A stretch of 64,000 nucleotides of DNA from Ruminococcus sp. (GCA_015066785.1 SVNT01000002.1:1-64000); one strand, 5' to 3'. Shown: positions 1 to 8,972, numbered from the stretch's first letter. Numbers and translations: made by a program. The notes: generated from the letters alone by a model not told the origin.

Positions 1-75
1 TCTCGTCCGTTCGACTTGCATGTGTTAGGCGTGCCGCCAGCGTTCGTCCTGAGCCAGGATCAAACTCTTAATTAA
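1..75 (-). rRNA. 16S ribosomal RNA, 5' end only
   Basis: Read on the minus strand, the first 68 bases begin with the universal 27F region (AGAGTTTGATCCTGGCTCAG) and continue with the conserved GACGAACGCTGGCGGC block and ACACATGCAAGTCGAACG. Counting back to E. coli position 1 puts the mature 5' end near base 75. The gene runs off the left edge, so only about 5 percent of it is present. The sequence is typical of Ruminococcaceae-type Clostridia. It is transcribed away from the tRNA and hydrolase that follow. Confidence 0.97.
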
Positions 76-275
76 GTTTGTATATCAAGCACCTTTCGGT
101 GCGTTGATTCCTGTATGCTCAAGCATTTGCTTGGCTAATCTATGTTTTTCAGTCTTTTCATCTGACTTTGAAAATGGTCTGCTTTTCTGCAAACCGGAAT
201 TTCAAGGGTTTGTTATCGCTAAAATTGTTCAATTTTCAAGGTGCTTTCCTCGCTCCCCTTTCGGAGTGCTTTTCT

Positions 276-304
276 ATTATATCAACATTTATCCCCTTTG
301 TCAA
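276..304 (-). promoter_or_regulatory. Consensus promoter of the rRNA operon
   Basis: On the minus strand TTGACA and TATAAT are separated by exactly 17 bases, pointing at the 16S gene about 200 bases away. The leader between them is AT-rich and includes TTGAAAATTGAACAA, which resembles the boxA-containing leaders of Firmicutes rRNA operons. The rest of the 365-base gap between 16S and the tRNA shows no gene. Confidence 0.88.
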
Positions 305-397
305 GAACTTTTTCTCCAAAATCTTCGACAACTTTACAGGCTTTTATTTGGGGTTTTTGTTCATTAAGTCAGTTTTACCTTTTATTTCCTTTTGCGC

Positions 398-425
398 TTG
401 CAATTTCGGATATTTATGCTATACT
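398..425 (+). promoter_or_regulatory. Promoter of tRNA-Arg
   Basis: TTGCAA and TATACT lie 16 bases apart, with a TG one base before the -10 (extended -10). The predicted start falls around base 432, just upstream of the mature tRNA at 441. The same transcript probably continues into the hydrolase gene. Confidence 0.7.
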
Positions 426-440
426 ATATTTATAATATAT

Positions 441-517
441 GCGCCCGTAGCTCAGTTGGATAGAGCAATAGCCTCCGACGCTATGTGCCGCTGGTTCGAA
501 TCCAGTCGGGCGCGCCA
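441..517 (+). tRNA. tRNA-Arg(CCG)
   Basis: A complete cloverleaf can be folded: acceptor stem GCGCCCG/CGGGCGC, D arm GCTC/GAGC, anticodon stem ATAGC/GCTAT around the loop CTCCGAC, and a T arm with TTCGAAT. The anticodon is CCG, which reads the arginine codon CGG. The CCA end is encoded in the DNA (515-517). Confidence 0.96.
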
Positions 518-553
518 TACTATTATAATACAACAACGAGGGGAGGATTTTGT

Positions 554-1297
554 ATGCACTTCGACGAATACGGCGACCGCAGCAATCCCACAATAGTATT
601 TCTGCACGGAGCGAATTTTGTCCACACATTCGGCAGGCAGTACCCCCTCTCCGACCGCTATCACCTTGTCGTTCCGCACATCACGGGCTACGGCAAGGAG
701 GCTGAACGCGTCTTCATCATCGACAACGTCATAGACGAGCTCATCGACCTGATAAGCTCCTTCGGGAAGAAGGTCACCCTCGTCGGATTTTCCCTCGGGG
801 CGCAGATTGCTTTCCGACTCGCAGCCGAGCATGAAGGTTTCTTCAACGGTGCCGTGATAGTAAGCCCCTGGCTGATAAAGGAAGAACCTTTCCTGTCGGA
901 AGTTCTGAACGCCAACAGAAAACAGCTCTCCATGCTGAAAAACAAAGCCGTCTGCAGTTTTACGGGTATGATGAACGGTCTGCCCAAAGACGCACGGAAA
1001 GAATTCGTCAACCAGATGCAGAAGGTTAGCGTCGAGACTGTCGACAATGTCGTAAAAAACGGAATAACCCTCGACTCCGTGCCTGCGTTCAGGGACGCAG
1101 ACATCCCCGTTATTGCGATTGCAGGCGCAAGGGAGCAGGCAGTCGTCACCGACAGCGTACGCATTATGGCGGAGCGTGGAAAGAACTGCCGCTGCGAAAT
1201 CTGGAAGGGTGCGGCACACAATATTCCGCCTGTATACTACAAGAAATTCAACGCACTCCTCTGCGAGTTTGTAGACGAGAACACAGGCGCAGGATAA
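554..1297 (+). CDS. Alpha/beta hydrolase fold protein
   Basis: This 247-residue protein has the alpha/beta hydrolase layout. The oxyanion-hole HG is at residues 18-19 after strand VFL. The nucleophile elbow GFSLG carries Ser80, and a candidate catalytic His222 sits in AAHNIP near the C-terminus, with acidic residues around 181-183 that could complete the triad. There is no signal peptide, so it should be cytosolic. The start at 554 follows GGGAGG; an earlier in-frame start at 485 lies inside the tRNA and is rejected. The substrate cannot be told from sequence; esterase, lipase-like or C-C hydrolase activity are all possible. It lies directly behind tRNA-Arg and ends at repeat A1. Confidence 0.85.
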   Translation: MHFDEYGDRSNPTIVFLHGANFVHTFGRQYPLSDRYHLVVPHITGYGKEAERVFIIDNVIDELIDLISSFGKKVTLVGFSLGAQIAFRLAAEHEGFFNGAVIVSPWLIKEEPFLSEVLNANRKQLSMLKNKAVCSFTGMMNGLPKDARKEFVNQMQKVSVETVDNVVKNGITLDSVPAFRDADIPVIAIAGAREQAVVTDSVRIMAERGKNCRCEIWKGAAHNIPPVYYKKFNALLCEFVDENTGAG

Positions 1298-1324
1298 CGC
1301 CTATACGGAATTTATATGTATTAT

Positions 1325-1487
1325 CGAGGGGAATCTTTCTGAAGAAAGGTTCCCCTCGTACTCCCCTTCAAAGACTTTTGAGTTAAAAACACTCCCACAG
1401 GGATATAATACCCTGTGGGAGTGTTTTTGAATTTAAAGTTTTCGGAAAGGAGTTTGAGGAAAAACCTTTTTCAAAAGGGTTTTCCTC
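1325..1487. repeat. Repeat family A, copy 1: three-hairpin convergent terminator
   Basis: Three hairpins follow one another. The first (1325-1358) has GAGGGGAA arms. The second (1385-1428) has an 18-base perfect stem ending in T5 on both strands, a classical bidirectional terminator. The third (1456-1487) has GAGGAAAA arms. The linkers are roughly complementary to each other, so the whole element is a long imperfect palindrome. It lies between the converging hydrolase and fliT-like genes. A second copy in opposite orientation is at 37530-37691. Confidence 0.9.
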
Positions 1488-1538
1488 AAAAGTACGCATA
1501 AACTCCACACAGGCGTTATCCTGCGCCTGCGTTCCTGA

Positions 1539-2018
1539 TTACAGCTTCATATCGAGCTTATTGCCGCTGACGATGACGGGTTTTGCCGTAGTTTCCATAT
1601 AGTCGACGACCTGCTTTGTCTTGTTGAGGCGGTCAAACTCCTCCTCGAGTGACAGTTTTGCGGCGTTTATTCTTTCCTCGACGGGTTTTTCCTTTTTAAC
1701 AATCCTGTCGTAGAGGATTTTCTGTGCCTTCAGCTTTTCGGCGAATACCGCCTCGTCGCCCGTGTAGTTTTCGTCAAGTCCGCGGAGTGCGAACAGGTTT
1801 TTCAGCACCTCGGAATTTTCCTGCGCCGATATTATCCTGCGTTCCTTTTCGACGATTTCCCCGATTTTCTTCATATACTCCGCACGCTTTGCGAAGTATT
1901 CCCCGAGGTCGTCGAAATTCTCGTCGGCAAGGGGGAGAGTAACTTCGTTAACCTGCTCCATCACGTCGATTTTTTCATCGATGAGCGAGCAGAGCATATC
2001 TCTTTCGGATGTTGTCAT
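1539..2018 (-). CDS. Putative FliT-like flagellar chaperone
   Basis: This 159-residue, highly charged, helical protein has no recognisable catalytic motif. Its last position in the flgM...fliD-fliS operon, one base after fliS, is where Bacillus subtilis carries fliT, which encodes the export chaperone of the filament cap FliD. The length is somewhat above FliT's usual 110-125 residues, and similarity to FliT is not obvious by eye, so the call rests mainly on synteny and the all-helical character. Its stop codon is followed by repeat A1, which terminates the operon. Confidence 0.55.
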   Translation of the reverse strand: MTTSERDMLCSLIDEKIDVMEQVNEVTLPLADENFDDLGEYFAKRAEYMKKIGEIVEKERRIISAQENSEVLKNLFALRGLDENYTGDEAVFAEKLKAQKILYDRIVKKEKPVEERINAAKLSLEEEFDRLNKTKQVVDYMETTAKPVIVSGNKLDMKL

Positions 2019-2019
2019 A

Positions 2020-2388
2020 TCAGTATCCTCTCCTGTTTATTTCCGAGAAGGTTTCCTTGAGCTCTCTGAAAAACGGAATGATTTCCTTGAGGATTTCAGT
2101 ATCCTTTTTCACATTCGCCTCGATGAGTCGTCTGTACATATAGTCATACAGCGAGCCGAGGCTTTTTGATACCTCATACTTTTCCTTGAGGGAGCTGTCA
2201 AGCGTCTGAATGATTTTCTGTGCCTTTATAATAGAGTTATGTGCGTTCGGTACATCCTTGTTTTCGATGTAGTATACCGCTTTCGTGAGTTCTATTTCCC
2301 CTTTTTCGTAAAGCGCTATAAGCAGCTGCACGGGAGTCATTGTATTTACGCTCTGCTGCATTATTTTCTGATAAGGGTTATTCTGCAT
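2020..2388 (-). CDS. fliS: Flagellar secretion chaperone FliS
   Basis: This 122-residue protein starts with NPYQKIMQQSVNTMTP and carries LLIALYEKGEIEL, both characteristic of FliS, the cytosolic chaperone that binds the C-terminus of flagellin and prevents its premature polymerisation before export. The length matches the family (about 125 residues) and it is predicted to be all-helical. It lies between fliD and the fliT-like gene. Its client flagellin is not in this window. Confidence 0.95.
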   Translation of the reverse strand: MQNNPYQKIMQQSVNTMTPVQLLIALYEKGEIELTKAVYYIENKDVPNAHNSIIKAQKIIQTLDSSLKEKYEVSKSLGSLYDYMYRRLIEANVKKDTEILKEIIPFFRELKETFSEINRRGY

Positions 2389-2405
2389 AGCTTATCCTCC
2401 CGAAA

Positions 2406-4973
2406 TTAATAGCTTGTGAACATACTGCTGATTGAGCTGTACTGTGCCGTGTAGGTTTCAAGGCGTGTGAACTTTTCCCAGTAACGGTCAAGCTCGCTCT
2501 GATAACGTTCCTTGAGGGCGTCGATGATTTCCTGAAGTGAGGTTATCTTCGTTGAAAGCGTGTTGCTTGTTGCAGTTGCGGTGCTTTCGATGCCTGCCAT
2601 TCTTGCAAGTGTACCGTAGCCCTTTGTTCTGCTTGTTGAGATTGCGCTGTCAACGCTTTCCTGAACCTTTGCGGCAAAGCCGTTTGTTGTGTCTGTGAAG
2701 AATTCGCAGACTTCGTCCGCATTTTCTTCGAGAGCAAGGTTGAGCTTTTCTTCGTCGATTACGAGCTTACCTCTGTCCCTCCAGTTGTCAGACTCCTTGA
2801 TGCCGAGGTCTGCAAGAGAGAATCCGCTCTCGCTTGTTGTGAGCATTGTGTTTCTCATCTTTGTGAGGAACTTTGAAATCGAGCTGTCCTGATAAAGAAG
2901 ACCGATTTTAGCCTGCTCGTTCCAGTCAGCGATTTCGTCTTCGGACATTTCTTCTTCCTGCTCTTCTGTAAGCGGGTCGTAGTAGCTGCCCGACGACTTC
3001 GGACGCTTTGTGGAAATTGTTTCGTTGAGTTCTTCTATGAGCTTGTTGTACTCATTCACGAACTGAACGATTGCGTCCTTCGCCTTTGTTGTATCTCTTG
3101 TCGTTGTGATTTCAATGGTGTTGAGGTCGTCTACATTTGCAGCCTCAGCCTCGCTGAGATTGCCGAGGTATATTGATGTTCCGTCAACGGTGATTGTATT
3201 CGACGAATTCGATATTGTCGTTCCGTTTACCGTGACAATCGCATTCTGACCTGTTGCGCTGAGGGTTGACGAGCCGCCTGCCGAGTAGTTTGCCGCATTG
3301 CTGAGTATCGAGTAGTCAGTGCCGAAAAGCTCCTCCGCAAAGGCAATGTTGTCGTCGCCAGTTGCCGTAACTGCCGAATTGATTGAGATTGTACCCGTTG
3401 CAAAGTCAACTGTTCCGTCGCCGTTTGCCTCAAGCGCACTCTTTATCTCGCCCATTGTTGTGGACTCTGTGATTTCGAGCTGTGTCGAGCCGACGGTGAT
3501 TGTTCCCGTCTTGCCGATGAGTTCGGATGCAAGTGTGCTTTCTGTGATTTCGTTGGTCTGTCCCTGCGTAAATCCGAGGGCGTTCATAAGGTCAGCGTTG
3601 TCGCTTGTGATTGAAACCACGTCGGAAGTTGATTTTCCGTTGAGCGAGAACTTGCCGCTTTCCTTGTCGTAAGAAAAGCTCGCCTCTGTGCCGATTTCGG
3701 AATTTTTAAGGTACTGGTTGAGAGCCTCTGCGAACTTATCGCCCGCAGACCTTGCGCCTTCCTTTGTCATATCGTCATCGTCGACAAAGTCGTAAGCGTC
3801 GCCGCTTGTGTTGGAGTTCGGGATTACGACAGTGGCGCTCTTTCCGTTGATTGTAACGGTGTATTTTTCGTTCTTGAACGCATTGAGGTTCGATGTGTCG
3901 GCGTCACTTCCCGTTATGCTTCCGCCCTTGAGGGACTTGCTCGAAACGCTTGAGCCGCCCACGCCGAAACCGAGTGCAGTGAGGAGATTTCCTCCCGTCT
4001 GTTCAATGTTTATCTGGGAGTTTGCGCCCTCTTCGTCCGAGTTTATCGTGAACTTCTGCGAAAGTGTGTCGAACTTCATCGTCACGCCTGCATTTGAGTC
4101 GTTGACTGTATTGATAATACTGTTGATTGTTGCGTCCTTGTCAAAGCTGAAGCTTTCGCCGTTTATCGTGAATGAGAAGTTGTTGCCGACAAGTTCGGTT
4201 GAAAGGTTAAGCTCGGAGAGCTTTGACGAGCCTCTTGCCTTGTTGGAAACACCGTCGCCATCTATTCCGATTGCACGGAGAGCCTCGTTCTGCTTCTGAA
4301 TTCTTTCGCTTGATACAAGTGACGAGTATGTATTCTTCGCCGCCTGAACCGTATATGTGTGCGAAACCCCGTCGTTTGCGGTGTAGGAGAGATTTCCGCC
4401 GCTGTATGAGAAGCCTTCTCCGAAGTTGCTCTTGACAGCGTTCATAAATTCTTCTTCCGTACTGAAGGTTATATCCTTTGAAAGTCCGTCAAGCGTCAGG
4501 TTAACGGAATATTCCTTGCTGCCGTCAAGACCCGAAAGGTCAATCTTCGCACCTCTTGTAACGCCTGCGCCGCTGCTTGTGAGTTCAGCCTTCTTTGCAA
4601 GCTGCTGGATTTTTGAGATTGAATATGATGTCGATGACGCATTGTTCGACGCCGAAACAGTTACCTTGCTGTTTGACGCTGTACCTGCATACTGCTTGAA
4701 GAGTGAGGGAAGCTTGAGGCAGGTATCCTTTGCGCTTGTGGTAAGGAAAGTATCCTGAAATCCCTGGATTTTCTTTATAACTTCACGGTATGCGTCCTGC
4801 GTCCAGCTCAGTCTGTCGAGCTGCTGCTGCTGACGGTTGAGTCTTGTCTTTGTGTTGGTTGCCATCGCCTTTACGAGAGCCTCTGTATCAAGTCCGGTGG
4901 CAAGACCTGACATACGGTTACCGCCGATACCGAGAGATGATGTCGATGAAGATGATGATGTTGATGATGCCAT
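2406..4973 (-). CDS. fliD: Flagellar hook-associated protein 2 (filament cap) FliD
   Basis: FliD forms the cap that folds flagellin at the filament tip. The N-terminal GLATGLDTEALVKAM and SWTQDAYREV blocks are family signatures. The C-terminal D0/D1 part (about residues 600-855) has YNKLIEELNETISTKRP and ends in coiled-coil ERYQSELDRYWEKFTRLE. At 855 residues it is far longer than the usual 450-550; the extra length is a central Ser/Thr/Asn-rich beta region with repeated ITVNGTTIS-like strands, expected to be surface exposed. The start follows GGAGGA. A short Ser/Thr-rich stretch precedes the conserved N-terminus. Confidence 0.95.
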   Translation of the reverse strand: MASSTSSSSSTSSLGIGGNRMSGLATGLDTEALVKAMATNTKTRLNRQQQQLDRLSWTQDAYREVIKKIQGFQDTFLTTSAKDTCLKLPSLFKQYAGTASNSKVTVSASNNASSTSYSISKIQQLAKKAELTSSGAGVTRGAKIDLSGLDGSKEYSVNLTLDGLSKDITFSTEEEFMNAVKSNFGEGFSYSGGNLSYTANDGVSHTYTVQAAKNTYSSLVSSERIQKQNEALRAIGIDGDGVSNKARGSSKLSELNLSTELVGNNFSFTINGESFSFDKDATINSIINTVNDSNAGVTMKFDTLSQKFTINSDEEGANSQINIEQTGGNLLTALGFGVGGSSVSSKSLKGGSITGSDADTSNLNAFKNEKYTVTINGKSATVVIPNSNTSGDAYDFVDDDDMTKEGARSAGDKFAEALNQYLKNSEIGTEASFSYDKESGKFSLNGKSTSDVVSITSDNADLMNALGFTQGQTNEITESTLASELIGKTGTITVGSTQLEITESTTMGEIKSALEANGDGTVDFATGTISINSAVTATGDDNIAFAEELFGTDYSILSNAANYSAGGSSTLSATGQNAIVTVNGTTISNSSNTITVDGTSIYLGNLSEAEAANVDDLNTIEITTTRDTTKAKDAIVQFVNEYNKLIEELNETISTKRPKSSGSYYDPLTEEQEEEMSEDEIADWNEQAKIGLLYQDSSISKFLTKMRNTMLTTSESGFSLADLGIKESDNWRDRGKLVIDEEKLNLALEENADEVCEFFTDTTNGFAAKVQESVDSAISTSRTKGYGTLARMAGIESTATATSNTLSTKITSLQEIIDALKERYQSELDRYWEKFTRLETYTAQYSSISSMFTSY

Positions 4974-4985
4974 ATCCGTTCCTCC

Positions 4986-5216
4986 TTACTTGATATTTTT
5001 TTCTCCGAGGAGCTGTTCCATTACGCCCTTCGGGAGAGTTCCCGCTGCAGTCACATTCTGCTTTTCTGTTTCACGAAGCTCCTCACGGACAATTCTTACA
5101 TCCTTGGGGGCTTCTATTCCTATTCTTACTCTGTCCTTTCCGACGTCGAGGATTTTTATTACCACATCATCGGAAACAACGATGCCTTCGCCTGTTTTTC
5201 GTGCAATTACCAGCAT
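4986..5216 (-). CDS. csrA: Carbon storage / translational regulator CsrA
   Basis: This 76-residue protein opens with MLVIARKTGEGI and continues with IKILDVGKDRVRIGIEAP and REEL, the RNA-binding beta strands of CsrA. In flagellated Firmicutes CsrA dimers block the flagellin ribosome-binding site until FliW titrates them. fliW lies 15 bases upstream in the same operon, as expected for that partner switch. The C-terminal tail (about residues 50-76) is longer than in E. coli CsrA (61 residues), as is common in Firmicutes. Confidence 0.96.
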   Translation of the reverse strand: MLVIARKTGEGIVVSDDVVIKILDVGKDRVRIGIEAPKDVRIVREELRETEKQNVTAAGTLPKGVMEQLLGEKNIK

Positions 5217-5231
5217 AAATCGTTGCCCTCC

Positions 5232-5666
5232 TTACTTGAACAAAGGGTAGCGCATCTGGTAATCCTGCTCAAGAATTATCTGTGCCGCAACATTCTTTGT
5301 CTTGTTTATGACTATGGGGCTTTTTGCGTTGATTGTAGTCTTCTTGAAATCCTCGGGGATTGACGCTATCGAAAGATAACACACCTCGTCACCGTCTGAA
5401 ATATCGACGATGTCGGAGCCTTCCCCTTCGATAACGGGCTTGTAGTCGGGTATTACCTCAAGCGGATTATACACAATAAAGCAAAGGTCTTTATTCTCTA
5501 CCGACTGGAGCCACATAGGGAATGTGTCGTTTCCGAGAGGGCTGAGTGCCACAAACTGCTTTTCGTCTTCAAATGCGTAGATGCCTTCGGGAAAGCTGAT
5601 TACTGCGTTCTCGGGGATTTCAACCTCTCCGAAATCTCTTGTGTTTATTGTGATTTCTCTGCTCAT
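5232..5666 (-). CDS. fliW: Flagellar assembly factor FliW
   Basis: This 144-residue protein has the FliW pattern: TRDFGEVEIPENAVISFPEGI near the N-terminus, then PLGNDTFPMWLQS and a C-terminal IVINKTKNVAAQIIL block. FliW binds either flagellin or CsrA; when flagellin is exported, free FliW relieves CsrA repression of flagellin translation. The start follows an AGAGGAAT ribosome site. It is co-transcribed with csrA and a DUF6470 gene. Confidence 0.96.
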   Translation of the reverse strand: MSREITINTRDFGEVEIPENAVISFPEGIYAFEDEKQFVALSPLGNDTFPMWLQSVENKDLCFIVYNPLEVIPDYKPVIEGEGSDIVDISDGDEVCYLSIASIPEDFKKTTINAKSPIVINKTKNVAAQIILEQDYQMRYPLFK

Positions 5667-5693
5667 AATTCATTCCTCTTATTTAAATAAAAT

Positions 5694-6302
5694 TTATGCT
5701 TTTACATCAAGCGGCGGCTGGTAGTTCGGGTCTGCCGAGCGTGGTACGTATATCGGGCCGCCTGTATATTCTATTTCGACGTGGGGCATCTGCTCAACGT
5801 GGAATTCAATGTCGCCGGGGGTGAATTCAAAGCCCACGGTGTCGGCAGCCTCCCAGTCTATTCCGAGCTGTTCTGCGCTGTAATTGAGGTTGAGTGCGCC
5901 ATTCTCCCACGAGATGTTCTTGGCGCCGCTGCCTGAAATCTTCGACATAATCCTGTCGATGTTGTTTTCTATCTGCTTTTGTGCAAGCTCGTCGGAGGAA
6001 ATGTTCTTTGTCCCCTCGGGGAGAGCCTTTCCGCCTGACAGCTTTGCGTTTGCGCTGTATGAGATTTTAAATCCGTTGTCGTCAGACTGAACGAATACGT
6101 CCTTGCGTCTTGCCGTGCTTTCAATAAGCTCACGGTTATCCGCCGTGGATTTCACGGGGTTGGCTATCGCTTTTTTTCTTACCTGTTCCGCAACGGAAAC
6201 CTTATCCGCATCGTTATCTGCACGTTCGAATTTGGGCTTCGTTACGGTAACGTTAATCTTTATCGGTACTATGGTAATATCAAGCAACTGTTCCATACTC
6301 AT
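5694..6302 (-). CDS. DUF6470 protein (YviE-like)
   Basis: This 202-residue protein sits between flgL and fliW, exactly where B. subtilis has yviE. It starts with short beta-like segments (LLDITIVPIKINVTVTKP) and ends with a proline-rich tail (YVPRSADPNYQPPLDVKA). This matches the DUF6470 family of flagellar-operon proteins, whose function is unknown. No signal peptide, membrane segment or catalytic motif is visible. Confidence 0.8.
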   Translation of the reverse strand: MSMEQLLDITIVPIKINVTVTKPKFERADNDADKVSVAEQVRKKAIANPVKSTADNRELIESTARRKDVFVQSDDNGFKISYSANAKLSGGKALPEGTKNISSDELAQKQIENNIDRIMSKISGSGAKNISWENGALNLNYSAEQLGIDWEAADTVGFEFTPGDIEFHVEQMPHVEIEYTGGPIYVPRSADPNYQPPLDVKA

Positions 6303-6335
6303 CGCCCTTTCTCAAGATTATCGTGTCGTTTTTTG

Positions 6336-7373
6336 TTACATAAAGTCCCATATACTGCTGGGGATTACGCTTGTTCCCATCTGAAGAACTGCGCTGTATG
6401 CCGCTTCAACAGATGAATATTCGGTGATTGCTTCTGCGAGGTCCTGCTCGCTCATTCCCTCAAGCTCAAGCTGCGCCGCCGAAAGATTGTACTCGTATTC
6501 GTCGAGTCTTGTCTTTGCGTATTCTATCGATGACTGCTTGATACCGATATTTGTTATTCCCTTGAGGAGATTTGAATGTGCCGAGTTGAAGCCGTCGAGC
6601 ATTGCGTTGAGCTTATCTCTGTCGCCCTGCTCACACGCAACAGCCGCATCGTATACAAGCTGTATTACATTGTTTGAAAGTCTGTACTGGTCGCCGTTTT
6701 CGTTCTTGAAGGTTGCCGTTCCGCAACCGAGAAGCTCTGCGCCGTTGAGCGAAAGGTCCATTGCCGAGTCGGGAATGATATTTCCGTTGTCGTCGTATTC
6801 GATACCGTAGCCTACATCGGTGAAGATGGGGTCTGACGACGGGAAATCCCACGGTACATCGTATGAATTTACATTCACGCCGTTGTAGTTTACGATTGTT
6901 CTTCCGTCAGCGTCAAGCGATGTCGTGAATGCAAGCTCGCTGTTGTTTGTTCCGCCGAAAAGCTGTCTGTCGCCGTAGTCGATGTTCATACTTTTAATAA
7001 GACCATCAGCGATTGTGCGGAGCTCAACTCCCATAATATTAAGTTCTTCCTGGCTGTATGTCGTGTTGATTGCCGTTTCAATTCTTGTGATGATGTCCTT
7101 TACCTCGTCGTTTACTTCCTCACGGAGAGTAGACTCTGCAACGTTGAGGATACCCTCTGCGGAATTGAGGTTTGCCTGCTGGGTGTCGGTTCTCACCATA
7201 TTTTTTCTTACGGCGAGCGCTCTTGCAGCAGAAATCGGGTTTTCCGACGCTCTTACGAACTTTCTCTGTGCGGAGATTTTGTTCATCATATCGGTCATTG
7301 CGTTCAGATTTCTGTTGAAGTTTCTGCCGTACATTCTGTTTGTCGCATTCTGCGTTATTCTTGTGACTGCCAT
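6336..7373 (-). CDS. flgL: Flagellar hook-filament junction protein FlgL
   Basis: This 345-residue protein begins with the flagellin-like N-terminal helix (RITQNATNRMYGRNFNRNLNAM) and the RKFVRASENPISAARAL block. It ends with LAEAITEYSSVEAAYSAVLQMGTSV, similar to the flagellin C-terminal helix. FlgL (HAP3) is exported and joins FlgK to the filament. It lies directly downstream of flgK. It is only slightly longer than typical (about 300-320), so the variable D2 domain is present but modest. Confidence 0.95.
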   Translation of the reverse strand: MAVTRITQNATNRMYGRNFNRNLNAMTDMMNKISAQRKFVRASENPISAARALAVRKNMVRTDTQQANLNSAEGILNVAESTLREEVNDEVKDIITRIETAINTTYSQEELNIMGVELRTIADGLIKSMNIDYGDRQLFGGTNNSELAFTTSLDADGRTIVNYNGVNVNSYDVPWDFPSSDPIFTDVGYGIEYDDNGNIIPDSAMDLSLNGAELLGCGTATFKNENGDQYRLSNNVIQLVYDAAVACEQGDRDKLNAMLDGFNSAHSNLLKGITNIGIKQSSIEYAKTRLDEYEYNLSAAQLELEGMSEQDLAEAITEYSSVEAAYSAVLQMGTSVIPSSIWDFM

Positions 7374-7400
7374 TTCTTATCCCTCCCAGGAGACTATATT

Positions 7401-8972
7401 TTATCTGCCTACAAGACCCATTCCGTTGATGATGGTGTCGAGCGCCTCGTCGAGTGCCGTCATCATTCTTGCTGCGGCGTTGTACCACTTCTGGTATGTC
7501 ATCATGTTCGCACCCTCTTCGTCGAGTGAAACGCCCATGACCGAGTCACGCTGGTTTGCAAGCGTTACTGCCATTGTGTCGTATGCGTCGTATACGCTTT
7601 CGCAGTATGAAATGTCCTGTGCGAGCTTGTCGGATTCGTAGGTGATGAAATCGTCGATTGTCATTCCCGACTGGTCGATGTTTCCTCCGTCAAATCTCTT
7701 GAATTCGAGGTCCTTGTCGATTACCGACATTACCTTGTATACATATCTCGGATTGAGCTCCTCCATCTCCATACCGTCCTTGCCTTCGGGGCCGTATGTG
7801 ATGAGGCTGGGGTCCTTCTTCCATTCGTCAGAAACGACAATGTTCTTTGCTGTGAATCTGTCAAGCGGCTCTCCCGACTTGGCGAACATATCGCCTTCCT
7901 TTGCTTCGCAAGCCTCGTTGAACGCTGTCGCCATTGTGTTTGCGAGGGCGTCAATCATTCCCTTGTAGTAAGCGATACCGTTGCTCATTCCGTCGTATCC
8001 GCTGCCGAGCTCTGCTGCATAGCAGCCCGCTCCGTTATACATATCAAGGTATGCACGGAGTTCGCCCGATGCAAGCTCTCCCGCACTTGCGTTTACCTTT
8101 GTGTCGGGCTTGTAGTAAATTCCCATCGAGCCGTCGTTCTTGTCGTAGTCTACGTAGTAGTCCTTCGCTCTTTCGCCCTGAACCGCAACCGTTCCCGCAA
8201 ATTCAACTGTGAATGTACCGTCGGGTTCGTTGCTTGTTCTTACGTTTCCGTATGTTGAGAGCTGGTCTACAAGCTCGTTTATCTTGTCCTTGAGTTCGAG
8301 CGGGCCGTATGTGTCGTTTGCCATATAGCCTGCCTCGTATGAGTGGTCAACCGTAATATCGCCGAACGAAACATAACCGTTCTTGAGCTGTTCGTTGAGC
8401 TGTGCGATATTGTTGAGGATTGTGTTTACTTCTTCAACTGCGGTTTCAGCCTGTGTTGCAATCTGGTCCTGAATCTGATTGAGCTGTGTGTCGTAGTTCT
8501 TGAGAGCCTGACACATCTGCTTTGCGTATTCCATTGTTACATTTGCGATTTCTCCTCTGTCGGAGTTGTCTGTTCCGAACTGTGAGATAGCGTCGCAGAA
8601 CTTCTGGTACACGCCGTTGAATCCGCTTGTGTCGATTACATCGAGGATGTTTTCAATATCCTTGAGGGTGTCGTAGCAGGTTCCCGAAAGAGCCGTACCC
8701 GAGTTTACCTCACGATAACGCTGGTCGAGAATCTGGTCACGGAGCTGTGTTACGCCCGAGGTTGCCGTTCCCTGTCCCGCAAGGTCTGTACTTGTGTTGA
8801 AGTAAAGGCTTTCGGAAATGACAGAAACGGATACCTGGTCAGCTCTCTGCCGTGAGTATCCGACTGTATTTACATTAGATATGTTGTTTCCTGTGATATC
8901 AAGGGATTTCTGAGCAGAGAAAAGTGTCTGCTTCATCGATTCAATTCCCATAAAACTCGGTCTTAATGACAT
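7401..8972 (-). CDS. flgK: Flagellar hook-associated protein 1 FlgK
   Basis: This 523-residue protein carries the FlgK N-terminal signature (SLDITGNNISNVNTVGYSRQ) shared with rod and hook proteins. It also has the internal QIQDQIATQAETAVEEVNTI helix and the C-terminal YQKWYNAAARMMTALDEAL helix. FlgK (HAP1) is exported through the flagellar type III system and forms the first hook-filament junction ring. The length is typical of the family (about 460-620). flgN, its chaperone gene, lies 13 bases upstream. Confidence 0.96.
   Translation of the reverse strand: MSLRPSFMGIESMKQTLFSAQKSLDITGNNISNVNTVGYSRQRADQVSVSVISESLYFNTSTDLAGQGTATSGVTQLRDQILDQRYREVNSGTALSGTCYDTLKDIENILDVIDTSGFNGVYQKFCDAISQFGTDNSDRGEIANVTMEYAKQMCQALKNYDTQLNQIQDQIATQAETAVEEVNTILNNIAQLNEQLKNGYVSFGDITVDHSYEAGYMANDTYGPLELKDKINELVDQLSTYGNVRTSNEPDGTFTVEFAGTVAVQGERAKDYYVDYDKNDGSMGIYYKPDTKVNASAGELASGELRAYLDMYNGAGCYAAELGSGYDGMSNGIAYYKGMIDALANTMATAFNEACEAKEGDMFAKSGEPLDRFTAKNIVVSDEWKKDPSLITYGPEGKDGMEMEELNPRYVYKVMSVIDKDLEFKRFDGGNIDQSGMTIDDFITYESDKLAQDISYCESVYDAYDTMAVTLANQRDSVMGVSLDEEGANMMTYQKWYNAAARMMTALDEALDTIINGMGLVGR

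Noticed and set aside
485-553. Longer start for the hydrolase, beginning at 485
   Set aside because: The extension lies inside tRNA-Arg, and a good ribosome site precedes the ATG at 554.
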